Positions 17,501 through 25,660 of a DNA stretch of 64,000 bases are shown piece by piece. The position numbers and the translations under genes were made by a program. Source of the stretch: Streptomyces scabiei 87.22 (GTDB lineage: Bacteria; Actinomycetota; Actinomycetes; Streptomycetales; Streptomycetaceae); the NCBI RefSeq assembly GCF_000091305.1, contig NC_013929.1, positions 3,472,001-3,536,000 on the forward strand. The letters run 5' to 3'. The notes below the pieces were generated by a model. That model was not told the origin of the DNA, searched no databases, and saw nothing but the letters and a program-made list of their open reading frames with translations. Positions within the stretch are counted from its first letter, which is position 1. Every line of letters begins with the position of its first letter.

Positions 17501-18222
17501 CCGAAGTCGAGGAGGTCCCGCTCGCGCTTGGCCGCGCGGTAGCGGACCACCAGCTCGGTGAGTTCGCGTCGGGCCGCGGCAGCCTCGGGGACCTTGCGGA
17601 GGTCCGCGTTGGTCAGCGCGACGCCTTCGAGTTCGCGCAGCAGTTCGATGTCGTGGGCGGTCAGGTCCTCGGGCCGTACGAGGTGTTCGGCGAGTTCGGC
17701 GTCGAGGGTCAGCAGGTCGCCGACCAGGTCCGGGAAGGAGCGGGTCAGTGCCGGGTACGGGCCCGGCGACTCCCGCAGGACGCGGGCGGCGAGCTGATAG
17801 CGGGTGGCGTCGGCGAGGAGCCGGGAGGTGGGTTCCAGACCGATGCGCAGGCCGTGGTCGGTCAGCAGGCGGCCCGCGAAGGCGTGGTACGTGGAGATGA
17901 CCGGCTCGCCCGGCGGGTGGTCGGGGTCGATCACGTCCGGGTCGGTGATGCCCGCCCTGACCAGGGCCTTGCGCACGCGCTCGGCGAGTTCGCCCGCCGC
18001 CTTGTTGGTGAACGTCAGACCGAGCACCTGTTCGGGCGCGACCTGTCCGGTGCCGACCAGCCACACCACGCGCGCGGCCATCACCGTCGTCTTGCCCGAC
18101 CCGGCTCCGGCCACGATCACCTGCGGGGCGGGCGGCGCGATGATGCAGGCCGTCTGTTCCGGGGTGAACGGGATGCCGAGGAGCTCCTTGAGCTGCTCGG
18201 GGTCGCTGATACGGGCGGACAT
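14581..18222 (-). CDS. adnB: AdnB-type ATP-dependent helicase-nuclease subunit
   Basis: A 1213-residue UvrD-like motor fused to a RecB-family nuclease. Motor motifs: Walker A GAGSGKT at 39-45, DEYQDTS, GDPCQAIYGWRGA, SENRRSG, TAHRSKGLEWDVV and the motif-VI region GYVTFTRPR. A disordered acidic insert (about 830-960, Asp/Pro/His-rich) separates motor and nuclease. The nuclease motifs are RIDAVYR, IVDWKTS and LQLAVYRLA. AdnA-AdnB resects double-strand breaks in mycobacteria. ATG 18222 has no ribosome site, but a damage-type promoter places transcription start at or next to it, so the mRNA is probably leaderless. Confidence 0.92.
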   Translation of the reverse strand: MSARISDPEQLKELLGIPFTPEQTACIIAPPAPQVIVAGAGSGKTTVMAARVVWLVGTGQVAPEQVLGLTFTNKAAGELAERVRKALVRAGITDPDVIDPDHPPGEPVISTYHAFAGRLLTDHGLRIGLEPTSRLLADATRYQLAARVLRESPGPYPALTRSFPDLVGDLLTLDAELAEHLVRPEDLTAHDIELLRELEGVALTNADLRKVPEAAAARRELTELVVRYRAAKRERDLLDFGDQIALSARLAGLPEVGRVLRDEFRVVLLDEYQDTSVAQRVLLAGLFGGGTGHPVTAVGDPCQAIYGWRGASVANLDDFPDHFAHPDGRRATRQALSENRRSGGRLLDLANGLAEPLRAMHAGVEALRPARGAERDGVVRCALLNTHAEELDWLADSIAHLVRTGKEPGEIAVLCRTAGDFAEIQGALVARDVPVEVVGLSGLLHLPEVADLVAVCEVLQDPGANASLVRLLTGPRWRIGPRDLALLGRRARRLVSHARVDGDQDPDRRLAAAVEGVDPSEVVSLADALDTFLELPLEAEREDDGLPFSPDARVRFARLATELRDLRRSLADPLMDVLHRVLAVTGLEVELSASPHALAARRRETLSNFLDIAASFAANSAGEATLLAFLGFLRTAAQYEKGLDNALPGGENTVKVLTAHRSKGLEWDVVAVPGLVTGTFPSTQGREKWTAQGKVLPHTLRGDADTLPDVGAWDSRGLKAFQEAMKDHQHTEELRLGYVTFTRPRSLLLGSGHWWGPSQKRPRGPSDFLTALHDHCAAGYGEIEAWADEPGEGAENPALHRSAADHAWPLPLDDTALLRRRAAAATVLAHLERAASHEGTDPADHASGHPFSDHPSSDHPDWPPPSDDEEPFYEDIHPDDVPHEDDVPPADAFGDPGEDTGDWDSWSSDRPPHVVHAREDPPEQDARPPAVPHARRHPAASGLSPEEARTVASWDRDLDALAGELLRARAKVTDVPLPASLTAAQLMRLAADPDGFAQELARPMPRPPQPAARRGTRFHAWVEARFEELRLPMLEPGELPGSEAEIADERDLEALKEAFERTPYAHRTPYRVEEPFQLGIAGRVVRGRIDAVYRLGDGDGGSDGDGTTYEIVDWKTSRTRNADPLQLAVYRLAWAEQQGVPLESVKATFLYVRTGDVVRPENLPDRDALERLLLEDAGADAVTAPGAHRPRPAAYRTGAVADEPPDEHIGAGR

Positions 18223-18229
18223 TCCAGAG

Positions 18230-18252
18230 AGGCTAGCGGGGGCCACTGACAA
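18230..18252 (-). promoter_or_regulatory. RecA-independent DNA-damage (PafBC-type) promoter of adnB
   Basis: On the minus strand TTGTCAGTG (18252-18244), eight bases, then TAGCCT (18235-18230). This is an exact match to the mycobacterial RecA_NDp consensus TTGTCRGTG-N8-TAnnnT. The expected start point, about seven bases on, coincides with the adnB ATG. Confidence 0.8.
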
Positions 18253-18280
18253 CGGTTGCCGGGCCGTCCCGCGGGCGGCC

Positions 18281-21200
18281 TCACTCCACCACGTGCCGGC
18301 CCTCCGCGCGGGCACTGCACGACGCCCGGAAAGCGCAGTGTGCACAGTGTTGTCCCGCGGTGGGCGAGAAACGTTCGTCCAGGACCTTGCCCGCGGCCGT
18401 GGCCAGCAGATCGCCCACCCACTCGCCCTGCAGGGGTTCCTGGGCCTGCACCTTCGGGACGGTCTCGCCGCCGTTCTTCCTGGCGGCGCCCTGCCGCAGC
18501 TGGACGAGTTCGGCGCCGCCCGCTTCGGGCCGTACGCCGCCGAAGGGCTCGTCGACGGCTCCCTCGCGGACCGCGAGCTGGTACACGGCGAGCTGGGGGT
18601 GGCGGGTGACCTCGCCCGAACTCACGGCCTGTTTGCCCGTCTTGAAGTCGACGACGTAGGCACGGCCCTCGGTGTCGGTCTCGACCCGGTCCATGGAGCC
18701 GCGGATGCGCACCTCGTAGTCGCCCGCTTCCAGGGTGACGTCGAAGTCGTGCTCGCTGGCCACCGGGGTGCGGCCCGTGCGGTCCATGACGTGCCACTTC
18801 AGGAAACGTTCGAGCGCCACGCGCGCGTGCTGCTTCTCCTGCTCCGACTTCCAGGGCGCGTCGAAGGCGAGCGCGTTCCACACGGAGTCGAGGCGCTCCA
18901 TGAGGACGTCGAGGTCGGCGGGGGTCCGGCCGGAGGCGACCTCGTCGGCGAGGACGTGGACGACGTTGCCGAAGCCCTGGGCGGCGGTCGCGGGCGCGTC
19001 CGCCTTCACCTCGCGGCCCAGGAACCACTGCAGGGCACAGGTGTTGGCGAGCTGGTCGAGGGCGCTGCCGGACAGCACGACGGGCTGGTCACGGTTCCTG
19101 AGCGGCACCTTGCTCTCGGTGGGCTCGAACATTCCCCACCAGCGGTACGGGTGGGCCGAGGGCACCAGCGGGCGGCCGTCCTCGTCGCTGAGCGCGGCCA
19201 GCCGCGCCAGGCGCAGGGCCGCGGCCTCGCGCAGGGGCTCCGACACGCGCGGGTCCACCGTGGTGGCGCGCAGTTCGGCGACGAGGGAGGCGACGGACAG
19301 CGGGCGACGGGGGCGCCCGGTGACGTCCCTGGGCTCGACGCCGAGTTCGGCGAGGAAGCGGGAGGGCTGGTCGCCGTCGTCGGCCGGCGCCTTCACCGCG
19401 GTGACGACGAGGCGTTCCCGCGCGCGCGTGGCGGCCACGTAGAACAGCCGGCGTTCCTCGGCGAGCAGCGCGCCCGGGGTGAGCGGTTCGGCGAGACCGT
19501 CCCTGCCGATGCGGTCGGCCTCCAGGAGCGAGCCACGACGCCGCAGGTCCGGCCACAGGCCCTCCTGGACACCCGCGACGACGACCAGACGCCACTGGAG
19601 GCCCTTGGAGCGGTGCGCGGTCATCAGGCGTACGGCGTCGGGGCGCACGGCCCGTCCGGTGAGGGTGTCGGCGGCGATGTCCTCGGCCTCGATCTCGGCC
19701 AGGAAGTTGAGGGCGCCGAGCCCGCCGGTGCGCTCCTCCGCGCGCGCCGCCGTGGCGAACAGCGCGCACACGGCGTCGAGGTCCCGGTCCGCGTTGCGCC
19801 CGGCCGCACCGCCGCGCCGCGCGGCCCGCTCCAGGCGCCGGGGCCACGGCGTACCGTCCCACAGCTCCCACAGCGCCTCCTCGGTGGTCCCGCCGCCCGC
19901 GAGGCGCTCACGGGCCTTCCGCAGCAGTGCGCCCAGGCGTTGCGCCCCCCGCGCGTACACCGGATCGTGTGCCACCAGTCGCTCCGGTTCCGCCAGCGCG
20001 CGTGTCAGCAGTTCGTCCGAGGGGGGTGGGACGGGGTTCCCGCCGGCCCGCTCCTCCTCGCGCAGCGCCCGGCCGAGGCGTCGCAGGTCGGCGGTGTCCA
20101 TGCCGGCGAGAGGGGAGGCGAGAAGGGTGAGCGCGGTCTCGGTGTCCAGCCAGGAGGTCCGCGGCGGGCCGGGCTCGGCGGACGGGTCGCCGCCCCGGTC
20201 GTGAGGTTGGCCGGACGGATCCGCGGACGGGTCGTGGGGTTCCCCGGACGGGTCCCCTGACGGCTCGCGGGGTTCGCCGGACGGGCCGTGGGGCTCCTCG
20301 GACGGGCCGTGGGGCTCCTCGACCGGACCGTCGGGGACCGGACCGTCGGGCTCCTCGGCCGGGGCCGCCGCGTCCGCCGTCTCCAGCTCCGCCCGCGCGA
20401 CCGCCCGCAGGGCCGTCAGCAGGGGCTGGACGGCGGGTTCGTGGCGCAGGGGCAGATCGTCGCCGTCGATCTCCAGGGGCACGCCCGCGGCGGTGAGGGC
20501 GCGGCGCATCGAGGGGATCGTGCGGGCGCCGGCGCGCACCAGAACGGCCATCTCGCTCCAGGGGACGCCGTCCTCCAGGTGGGCCCGCCGCAGCACGTCC
20601 GCGATGTTGTCCAGCTCGGTGCCCGGGGTCGGGTACGTGTAGACCTCGACGCGCCCCCCGTCCCGTACGGGCCGGAGCTCGCGGTGGGCCCGTACCTTCT
20701 CGGCCGGGAGACGGGTGAGCGGCATCCGCTGGGTGAGGAGCCGGGTGGCGGTCAGCAGCTCCGCGCCCGAGCGGCGGGAGTGCCTGAGGACCACGACCGG
20801 GGCCGGGCGGCCGTCCACGCGCGGGAAGGCCGAGGGGAACTCCAGGATGCCGTTCACGTCGGCGCCCCGGAAGGTGTAGATCGACTGGTCGGGGTCGCCG
20901 AACGCCACCAGGGTGCGGCCGCCGCCCGCGAGGGCCCTCAGGAGGCGTACCTGGGCGGGGTCGGTGTCCTGGTACTCGTCGACGTAGACCGCGTCGTACC
21001 GGGCGGCCAGCCGCTCGGCGACGCCGGGGCGGCCGGCGAGGAGCACGGCACGGTGGACCAGTTCCGCGTAGTCGAGCACTCCTTGCAGGTCGAGGACGTC
21101 GAGGTACTCGGCGAGGAAGGCGGAGGCCGCGATCCAGTCCGGTCGGCCGATGCGCGTGGCGAAGGCCCGCAGGTCCTCGGGGGCCAGGCCCAGTTCGCGG

Positions 21201-21778
21201 CTCCGGGCGAGGACCGCACGGACCTCGTCGGCGAACCCGCGCGTGGTCAGGCAGGCACGCAGCTCGTCCGGCCAGCGCACGTGCGCCAGGCCGAGCCGCT
21301 CCAGGTCGGGCTGGCCCGCGAGCAGCGCGCGCACCGCCACGTCCTGCTCGGGGCCGGACAGCAGCCGCAGGGGCTCGACGAACAGGTCGCTGTCCTGGTG
21401 GGCGCGGATCAGGGCGTAGCAGAAGGAGTGGAAGGTGGTGGCCTGCGGGGCGCGCGCGGCGCCCATGCGCAGGGCCATCCGGTCGCGCAGCTCCACCGCG
21501 GCCTTGCGGCTGAAGGTCAGGACCAGGACGCGCGCGGGGTCGGCTCCCCGGGCGACGCGGCCCGCGACGGCCTCGACGAGGGTGGTGGTCTTGCCGGTGC
21601 CTGGACCCGCGAGGACGAGCAGAGGGCCGCTTCCGTGGTCAACCACCGCGCGCTGCTCGGCGTCCAGAGGAGGGGGGTTCCTTCGGGCCGGTGGGGTACG
21701 CACCAGTCGATAAGCGCCACGACTCCCCTGTCGCACCTCGGGGTGCGACGGGCGCCTGGTGGAGAAAGAGGAGCTCAC
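18281..21778 (-). CDS. adnA: AdnA-type ATP-dependent helicase-nuclease subunit
   Basis: A 1165-residue UvrD-like motor plus nuclease, partner of the downstream adnB. Motifs: Walker A GPGTGKTTT (about 57-65), DEYQDTD, GDPDQSIYTFRGAD, RHSRRSGA, TAHRSKGLQW and LFYVAATRAR. Nuclease motifs are SMDRVET, VVDFKTGK and QLAVYQLA. Four cysteines (TCALQWF and the terminal HCAHCAFRASC) match the iron-sulfur staple known in AdnA and AddB nucleases. A low-complexity insert near residues 465-540 repeats Glu-Pro-His-Gly/Asp units. GTG 21778 starts the ORF. The gap to adnB is 58 bases. Confidence 0.92.
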   Translation of the reverse strand: MSSSFSTRRPSHPEVRQGSRGAYRLVRTPPARRNPPPLDAEQRAVVDHGSGPLLVLAGPGTGKTTTLVEAVAGRVARGADPARVLVLTFSRKAAVELRDRMALRMGAARAPQATTFHSFCYALIRAHQDSDLFVEPLRLLSGPEQDVAVRALLAGQPDLERLGLAHVRWPDELRACLTTRGFADEVRAVLARSRELGLAPEDLRAFATRIGRPDWIAASAFLAEYLDVLDLQGVLDYAELVHRAVLLAGRPGVAERLAARYDAVYVDEYQDTDPAQVRLLRALAGGGRTLVAFGDPDQSIYTFRGADVNGILEFPSAFPRVDGRPAPVVVLRHSRRSGAELLTATRLLTQRMPLTRLPAEKVRAHRELRPVRDGGRVEVYTYPTPGTELDNIADVLRRAHLEDGVPWSEMAVLVRAGARTIPSMRRALTAAGVPLEIDGDDLPLRHEPAVQPLLTALRAVARAELETADAAAPAEEPDGPVPDGPVEEPHGPSEEPHGPSGEPREPSGDPSGEPHDPSADPSGQPHDRGGDPSAEPGPPRTSWLDTETALTLLASPLAGMDTADLRRLGRALREEERAGGNPVPPPSDELLTRALAEPERLVAHDPVYARGAQRLGALLRKARERLAGGGTTEEALWELWDGTPWPRRLERAARRGGAAGRNADRDLDAVCALFATAARAEERTGGLGALNFLAEIEAEDIAADTLTGRAVRPDAVRLMTAHRSKGLQWRLVVVAGVQEGLWPDLRRRGSLLEADRIGRDGLAEPLTPGALLAEERRLFYVAATRARERLVVTAVKAPADDGDQPSRFLAELGVEPRDVTGRPRRPLSVASLVAELRATTVDPRVSEPLREAAALRLARLAALSDEDGRPLVPSAHPYRWWGMFEPTESKVPLRNRDQPVVLSGSALDQLANTCALQWFLGREVKADAPATAAQGFGNVVHVLADEVASGRTPADLDVLMERLDSVWNALAFDAPWKSEQEKQHARVALERFLKWHVMDRTGRTPVASEHDFDVTLEAGDYEVRIRGSMDRVETDTEGRAYVVDFKTGKQAVSSGEVTRHPQLAVYQLAVREGAVDEPFGGVRPEAGGAELVQLRQGAARKNGGETVPKVQAQEPLQGEWVGDLLATAAGKVLDERFSPTAGQHCAHCAFRASCSARAEGRHVVE

Positions 21779-22086
21779 GTGGTTCGCCGGTCCTGGTGGG
21801 TGTGCGAGATGTCACTGCCGGCGCGGCGCGCCGAAGCCGAGGGGTGGTCGGGGGACGGGTGCGCGGCCCACCGCCCGGTGAGAGCGGTGGCCGCGGAATG
21901 AGGGGGACACGCGGAGCCGACGCTACGCCGACGAGTGGTGCGGAAGCAGAGCTTCCTCTTGTTCCCTCCCGACTCGCGCGACACATGCGTCCCTCGCCCC
22001 ACGAACGTACGGCATGCCGCCGGCATCCCCCGCTTCCCCCGAACGGAGCAAGGGGCGCACGGGAGCCGGCCGGGCCCCGACGGCTG
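21779..22086. other. Intergenic region upstream of adnA (308 bp)
   Basis: No gene is supported here. It separates the alkyltransferase-like gene from adnA on the same strand. I find no copy of the TTGTCRGTG damage motif and no clear promoter, although it must hold the adnA promoter unless read-through occurs. Confidence 0.5.
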
Positions 22087-22452
22087 TCACCTGCGCTCCT
22101 CCGCGTGCCCGCCGCCGTCCCAGCGCGCGCGTCTGATGTCGATGCGCGGCACATGGCCCTCGGCAGCGCGGCTCGCCTCGCGCAGGGGCGTGCCCTCCAC
22201 GCGGTAGCGGTCCAGGGCTCTCAGCTCGTGCCCGGGCAGCAGGACACCGTCGGAGCGGACGACGCGCCACCAGGCGACCGCCCCTCCGTAGAGGGCCATC
22301 ACACGGCCCACCTGGCGCGGGCCGCCCTCTCCCAGCCATTCGGCGACGTCCCCGTATGTCATGACACGCCCCGGCGGGATCAGGTCGGTGACCTCGAGGA
22401 CCCGCTCCGCGTACTCCGGCAGGGCGTCCGCCGGAAGGCTCTCCTCGCTCAT
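22087..22452 (-). CDS. Alkyltransferase-like (ATL/MGMT fold) DNA-binding protein
   Basis: A 121-residue protein with the DNA-binding fold of O6-methylguanine methyltransferase. PPGRVMTYGDVAEWLG (about 27-42) and the VGRVMALYGG helix are typical. Where methyltransferases have the acceptor PCHR, this protein has WWRVV, so no acceptor cysteine exists and it should recognise rather than repair alkylated bases, handing them to nucleotide excision repair. ATG 22452 is seven bases after a damage-type -10, suggesting a leaderless transcript. The location matches mycobacterial Rv3204 beside adnA. Confidence 0.9.
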   Translation of the reverse strand: MSEESLPADALPEYAERVLEVTDLIPPGRVMTYGDVAEWLGEGGPRQVGRVMALYGGAVAWWRVVRSDGVLLPGHELRALDRYRVEGTPLREASRAAEGHVPRIDIRRARWDGGGHAEERR

Positions 22453-22459
22453 CCGGCCC

Positions 22460-22482
22460 ATCCTGCCCCACCCCACCGACAA
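22460..22482 (-). promoter_or_regulatory. PafBC-type DNA-damage promoter of the ATL gene
   Basis: On the minus strand TTGTCGGTG (22482-22474), eight bases, CAGGAT (22465-22460). It matches TTGTCRGTG-N8-TAnnnT with one mismatch in the -10. The ATG begins seven bases later. Confidence 0.7.
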
Positions 22483-22637
22483 TGGGACAAGGTGGCCGAC
22501 GCGTGCGTCCCTCGCTCCGGGGGCGGTCTTCGGGCAGACTGTGCGCCCCCGCATTGCACCCTGATGCCCCTGTGTGCCCACCCGGCATGCCACCATCGTG
22601 CGGGCGGTGACTGGTGATACGAGACCAAGAAGAGACG

Positions 22638-25436
22638 ATGAAACAGCAGAGCGTGCACCCCGATGACGCGGCGGGCACCTCTGACGCCTCTTCGCGCCCC
22701 GACACCGCCGAGGGGGGCGGCGAGGGCACCGAGAACGTCTCGAAGAAGGCCCCGGACCCCGCCCCGGCGGTGGCCGAAACCGCCTCCCCGGTGACACAGG
22801 AGGCCGGGGACCGGCAGGTCGCGCCGGACGGTGGACAAGAGGCCCACGCCGAGGAGGTCGAGGGCGACGAACCGCTGCTCCCCGCGCGCGTGCACCGCCC
22901 TTCCGACCTCATGCGGCTGTCGGTCGGCATCCTCGGCATCGTCCTGCTGCTGGCGATCGCCGCGTTCGCCCACGGCACCACCTCGGGGCTCGAACAGGAC
23001 ATCAACAAGGGCACCGGCCAGGCGCCCGATCTGCTGATCAAGCTCGCCGGCCTCGGGTCCAGCATCGCCATCCTGCTGGTCCCGGTCGCCTTCGCGATCG
23101 AACGCCTGATCAAGCGGGACGGGCTGCGCATCGCCGACGGCGTGCTCGCGGCGGTCCTGGCGCACGGAGTGACGCTGGCGACCGATCTGTGGGTCGCCAG
23201 GGCGGCCCCGGACTCGATCCAGGAAGCTCTCACCCAACCCTCACCCGGCGACATCCACGCACTCACCGACCCCGTTCACGGCTATCTCGCGCCGGTCATC
23301 GCGTACATGACCGCCGTCGGCATGTCCCGCAGACCCCGCTGGCGGGCCGTGCTGTGGATCGTGCTGCTGCTGGACGCGTTCTCGATGCTGGTCACCGGCT
23401 ACACCACACCGTTCTCGATCATCCTGACGGTGCTGATCGGCTGGACGGTCGCCTACGGGACGCTCTACGCGGTCGGCTCACCGAACGTGCGCCCGACCGG
23501 CCGGACCCTGATGGCCGGCCTCAGACGGGTCGGCTTCAGACCGGTGAGCGCGGCGCGTGAGGAGGTCCCGGAGACGGCCGAGGGCGGTGACCGCGGCCGC
23601 CGGTACTTCGTGACCCTGGAGGACGGCCCACCGCTGGACGTGACCGTCGTCGACCGGGAACAACAGGCGCAGGGGTTCTTCTACCGCGTCTGGCGCCGGC
23701 TGACGCTGCGCGGCATCACCACCCGTCGCAGCCTGCAGTCACTGCGCCAGGCACTGGAGCAGGAGGCGCTCCTCGCGTATGCGGCCATCGCGGCCGGCGC
23801 CAACGCGCCCAAGCTGATCGCGACCTCCGAACTCGGACCGGACGCCGTGATGCTCGTCTACGAGCACACCGGCGGCCGCACCCTGGACTCCCTGGCGGAC
23901 GACGAGGTCACCGACGCGCTGATGTCGGACACCTGGCACCAGGTGAAGGCCCTGCAGTCGCGGCGCATCGCCCACCGCAGGCTCGTGGGGGACGCGATTC
24001 TGGTGGATCGTTCCGGCACGGTGATCCTGACCGATCTGCGCGTCGGCGAGATCGCTGCGGGCGACCTCGTGCTGCGCATGGACGTCTCCCAGCTGCTGGC
24101 GACCCTGGGCCTGCGCGTGGGCGCCGAACGCGCGGTGGCCTCGGCGGTGAGCGTGCTCGGTCCCGACGCCGTGGCCGACTGCCTGCCCTTGCTGCAGCCC
24201 ATCGCCCTCTCGCGCTCCACGCGCGCGACCCTGCGCAGACTGGCCCGGGAACGCGCCGAGCGCGAGCGCGAGGCGGTGCTGGAGGCGTCCCATCTGGCCA
24301 AGCAGGCCCGCGCGGAGGAGCACAGCAAGGCGGCGGCCGAACCCGCCAAGGCCGACAAGAAGGCCGTACGAGCCGAGCAGCGGGCGGAGAAGCGGGCGAT
24401 CGACGAGGCCCTGGAGGAGGCCCGCGAAGAAGACCTGCTCACCCAGATCCGGCACCAGGTACTGCTGATCAGGCCCCAGGCACCGGTCGAACCGGCCCGG
24501 CTGGAACGGGTCAAGCCCCGCACCCTGATCAGTCTCATCGCCGGCGCGATCGGCGCGTACTTCCTGCTGACCCAGCTGACCCACATCGAGTTCGGCCCGC
24601 TCATTCAGAACGCCGAGTGGGGCTGGGTCGCCGCCGCCGTGTTCTTCTCCGCGCTCAGCTACGTCGCGGCGGCCATGAGCCTGCTGGGCTTCGTGCCGGA
24701 GCGGGTGCCGTTCCTGCGGACGGTCGGGGCCCAGGTCGCCGGCTCGTTCGTCAAGATCGTGGCGCCGGCCGCGGTGGGCGGTGTGGCACTGAACACACGC
24801 TTCCTGCAGCGCGCCGGGGTGCGGCCCGGTCTCGCGGTGGCGAGTGTCGGCGCGTCCCAGCTCTTCGGCCTGGGCTGCCACATCCTGATGCTGCTCGCCT
24901 TCGGCTATCTGACCGGCACGGAGAAGACACCCTCCCTGTCGCCGTCCCGGACCGTCATCGCGGGCCTGTTGACGGTCGCGGTGCTCGTGCTCGTGGTCAC
25001 GTCGATCCCGTTCCTGCGCAAGTTCGTCGCCACGCGCGTGCGCTCGCTCTTCGCCGGTGTCGTCCCGCGCATGCTCGACGTGCTGCAGCGGCCGCAGAAG
25101 CTGGTGACCGGCATCGGCGGCATGCTGCTTCTCACGGGCTGCTTCGTGATGTGCCTGGACGCCTCGATCCGCGCCTTCGGCAACGAGGACGTCTCGATCA
25201 GCATCGCCAGCGTCGCCGTCGTCTTCCTCGCGGGCAACGCGCTGGGGTCCGCGGCGCCGACCCCGGGCGGTGTGGGAGCGGTGGAGGCCACCCTGACGGT
25301 CGGTCTGATCGCGGTCGGCCTCCCCAAGGAGGTCGCCGCGCCGGCCGTGCTGTTGTTCCGGCTGCTCACCCTGTGGCTGCCGGTGCTTCCCGGATGGCTG
25401 GCCTTCAACCAGTTGTCGCGGAAGGGCGCGCTCTAG
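22638..25436 (+). CDS. Membrane protein: kinase-like domain fused to LPG-synthase-type transmembrane domain
   Basis: A 932-residue membrane protein. Residues 1-90 are acidic and disordered. About 95-300 contain several hydrophobic helices. About 320-540 form a kinase-like region (VYEHTGGRTLDSL, AHRRLVGDAILVD, LTDLRVGE) in which HRD/DFG-like elements are degenerate. A basic Ala/Glu/Lys coiled-coil (about 540-610) follows. The last 320 residues are a multi-helix domain of the lysylphosphatidylglycerol synthase TM/UPF0104 type ending GSAAPTPGGVGAVEA. No aminoacyl-transferase domain is present, so lipid lysinylation cannot be claimed. ATG 22638 is chosen over GTG 22614 because AGAAGAG precedes it. 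Confidence 0.85.
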   Translation: MKQQSVHPDDAAGTSDASSRPDTAEGGGEGTENVSKKAPDPAPAVAETASPVTQEAGDRQVAPDGGQEAHAEEVEGDEPLLPARVHRPSDLMRLSVGILGIVLLLAIAAFAHGTTSGLEQDINKGTGQAPDLLIKLAGLGSSIAILLVPVAFAIERLIKRDGLRIADGVLAAVLAHGVTLATDLWVARAAPDSIQEALTQPSPGDIHALTDPVHGYLAPVIAYMTAVGMSRRPRWRAVLWIVLLLDAFSMLVTGYTTPFSIILTVLIGWTVAYGTLYAVGSPNVRPTGRTLMAGLRRVGFRPVSAAREEVPETAEGGDRGRRYFVTLEDGPPLDVTVVDREQQAQGFFYRVWRRLTLRGITTRRSLQSLRQALEQEALLAYAAIAAGANAPKLIATSELGPDAVMLVYEHTGGRTLDSLADDEVTDALMSDTWHQVKALQSRRIAHRRLVGDAILVDRSGTVILTDLRVGEIAAGDLVLRMDVSQLLATLGLRVGAERAVASAVSVLGPDAVADCLPLLQPIALSRSTRATLRRLARERAEREREAVLEASHLAKQARAEEHSKAAAEPAKADKKAVRAEQRAEKRAIDEALEEAREEDLLTQIRHQVLLIRPQAPVEPARLERVKPRTLISLIAGAIGAYFLLTQLTHIEFGPLIQNAEWGWVAAAVFFSALSYVAAAMSLLGFVPERVPFLRTVGAQVAGSFVKIVAPAAVGGVALNTRFLQRAGVRPGLAVASVGASQLFGLGCHILMLLAFGYLTGTEKTPSLSPSRTVIAGLLTVAVLVLVVTSIPFLRKFVATRVRSLFAGVVPRMLDVLQRPQKLVTGIGGMLLLTGCFVMCLDASIRAFGNEDVSISIASVAVVFLAGNALGSAAPTPGGVGAVEATLTVGLIAVGLPKEVAAPAVLLFRLLTLWLPVLPGWLAFNQLSRKGAL

Positions 25437-25503
25437 GCCGACACAGCCCAGGACGCGCACGCGCGCGCGTGGGGGGCGTCCCGCGCTCACCCGGCCCGCG
25501 CGC

Positions 25504-25521
25504 GTTGGCCGGCCGGCCAAC
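25504..25521 (+). terminator. Probable terminator palindrome
   Basis: A perfect 18-bp palindrome (GTTGGCCG-GCCGGCCAAC) with GC arms extending it, 68 bp after the membrane-protein stop. It is preceded by an alternating CG/CA run (25455-25471). Confidence 0.5.
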
Positions 25522-25660
25522 GGGCGCGGGCGCCACCCGGCCGACCCTCGCGTGACGCCATGTCCACTCGCGGCCGGCACGCGCGTACCGACACGGCGTC
25601 TCTCACCCGCACGGCCCGTGCCCCGGGGCGCATCGACCCGGCCGCCTCCACGATGGGGGC

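Noticed and set aside
14296..18249. A 1317-codon plus-strand ORF
   Set aside because: It is antisense to adnB; the composition is shadow-like.
25455..25471. Alternating CG/CA run as a Z-DNA element
   Set aside because: Such runs are expected at this GC content; no further evidence of function.
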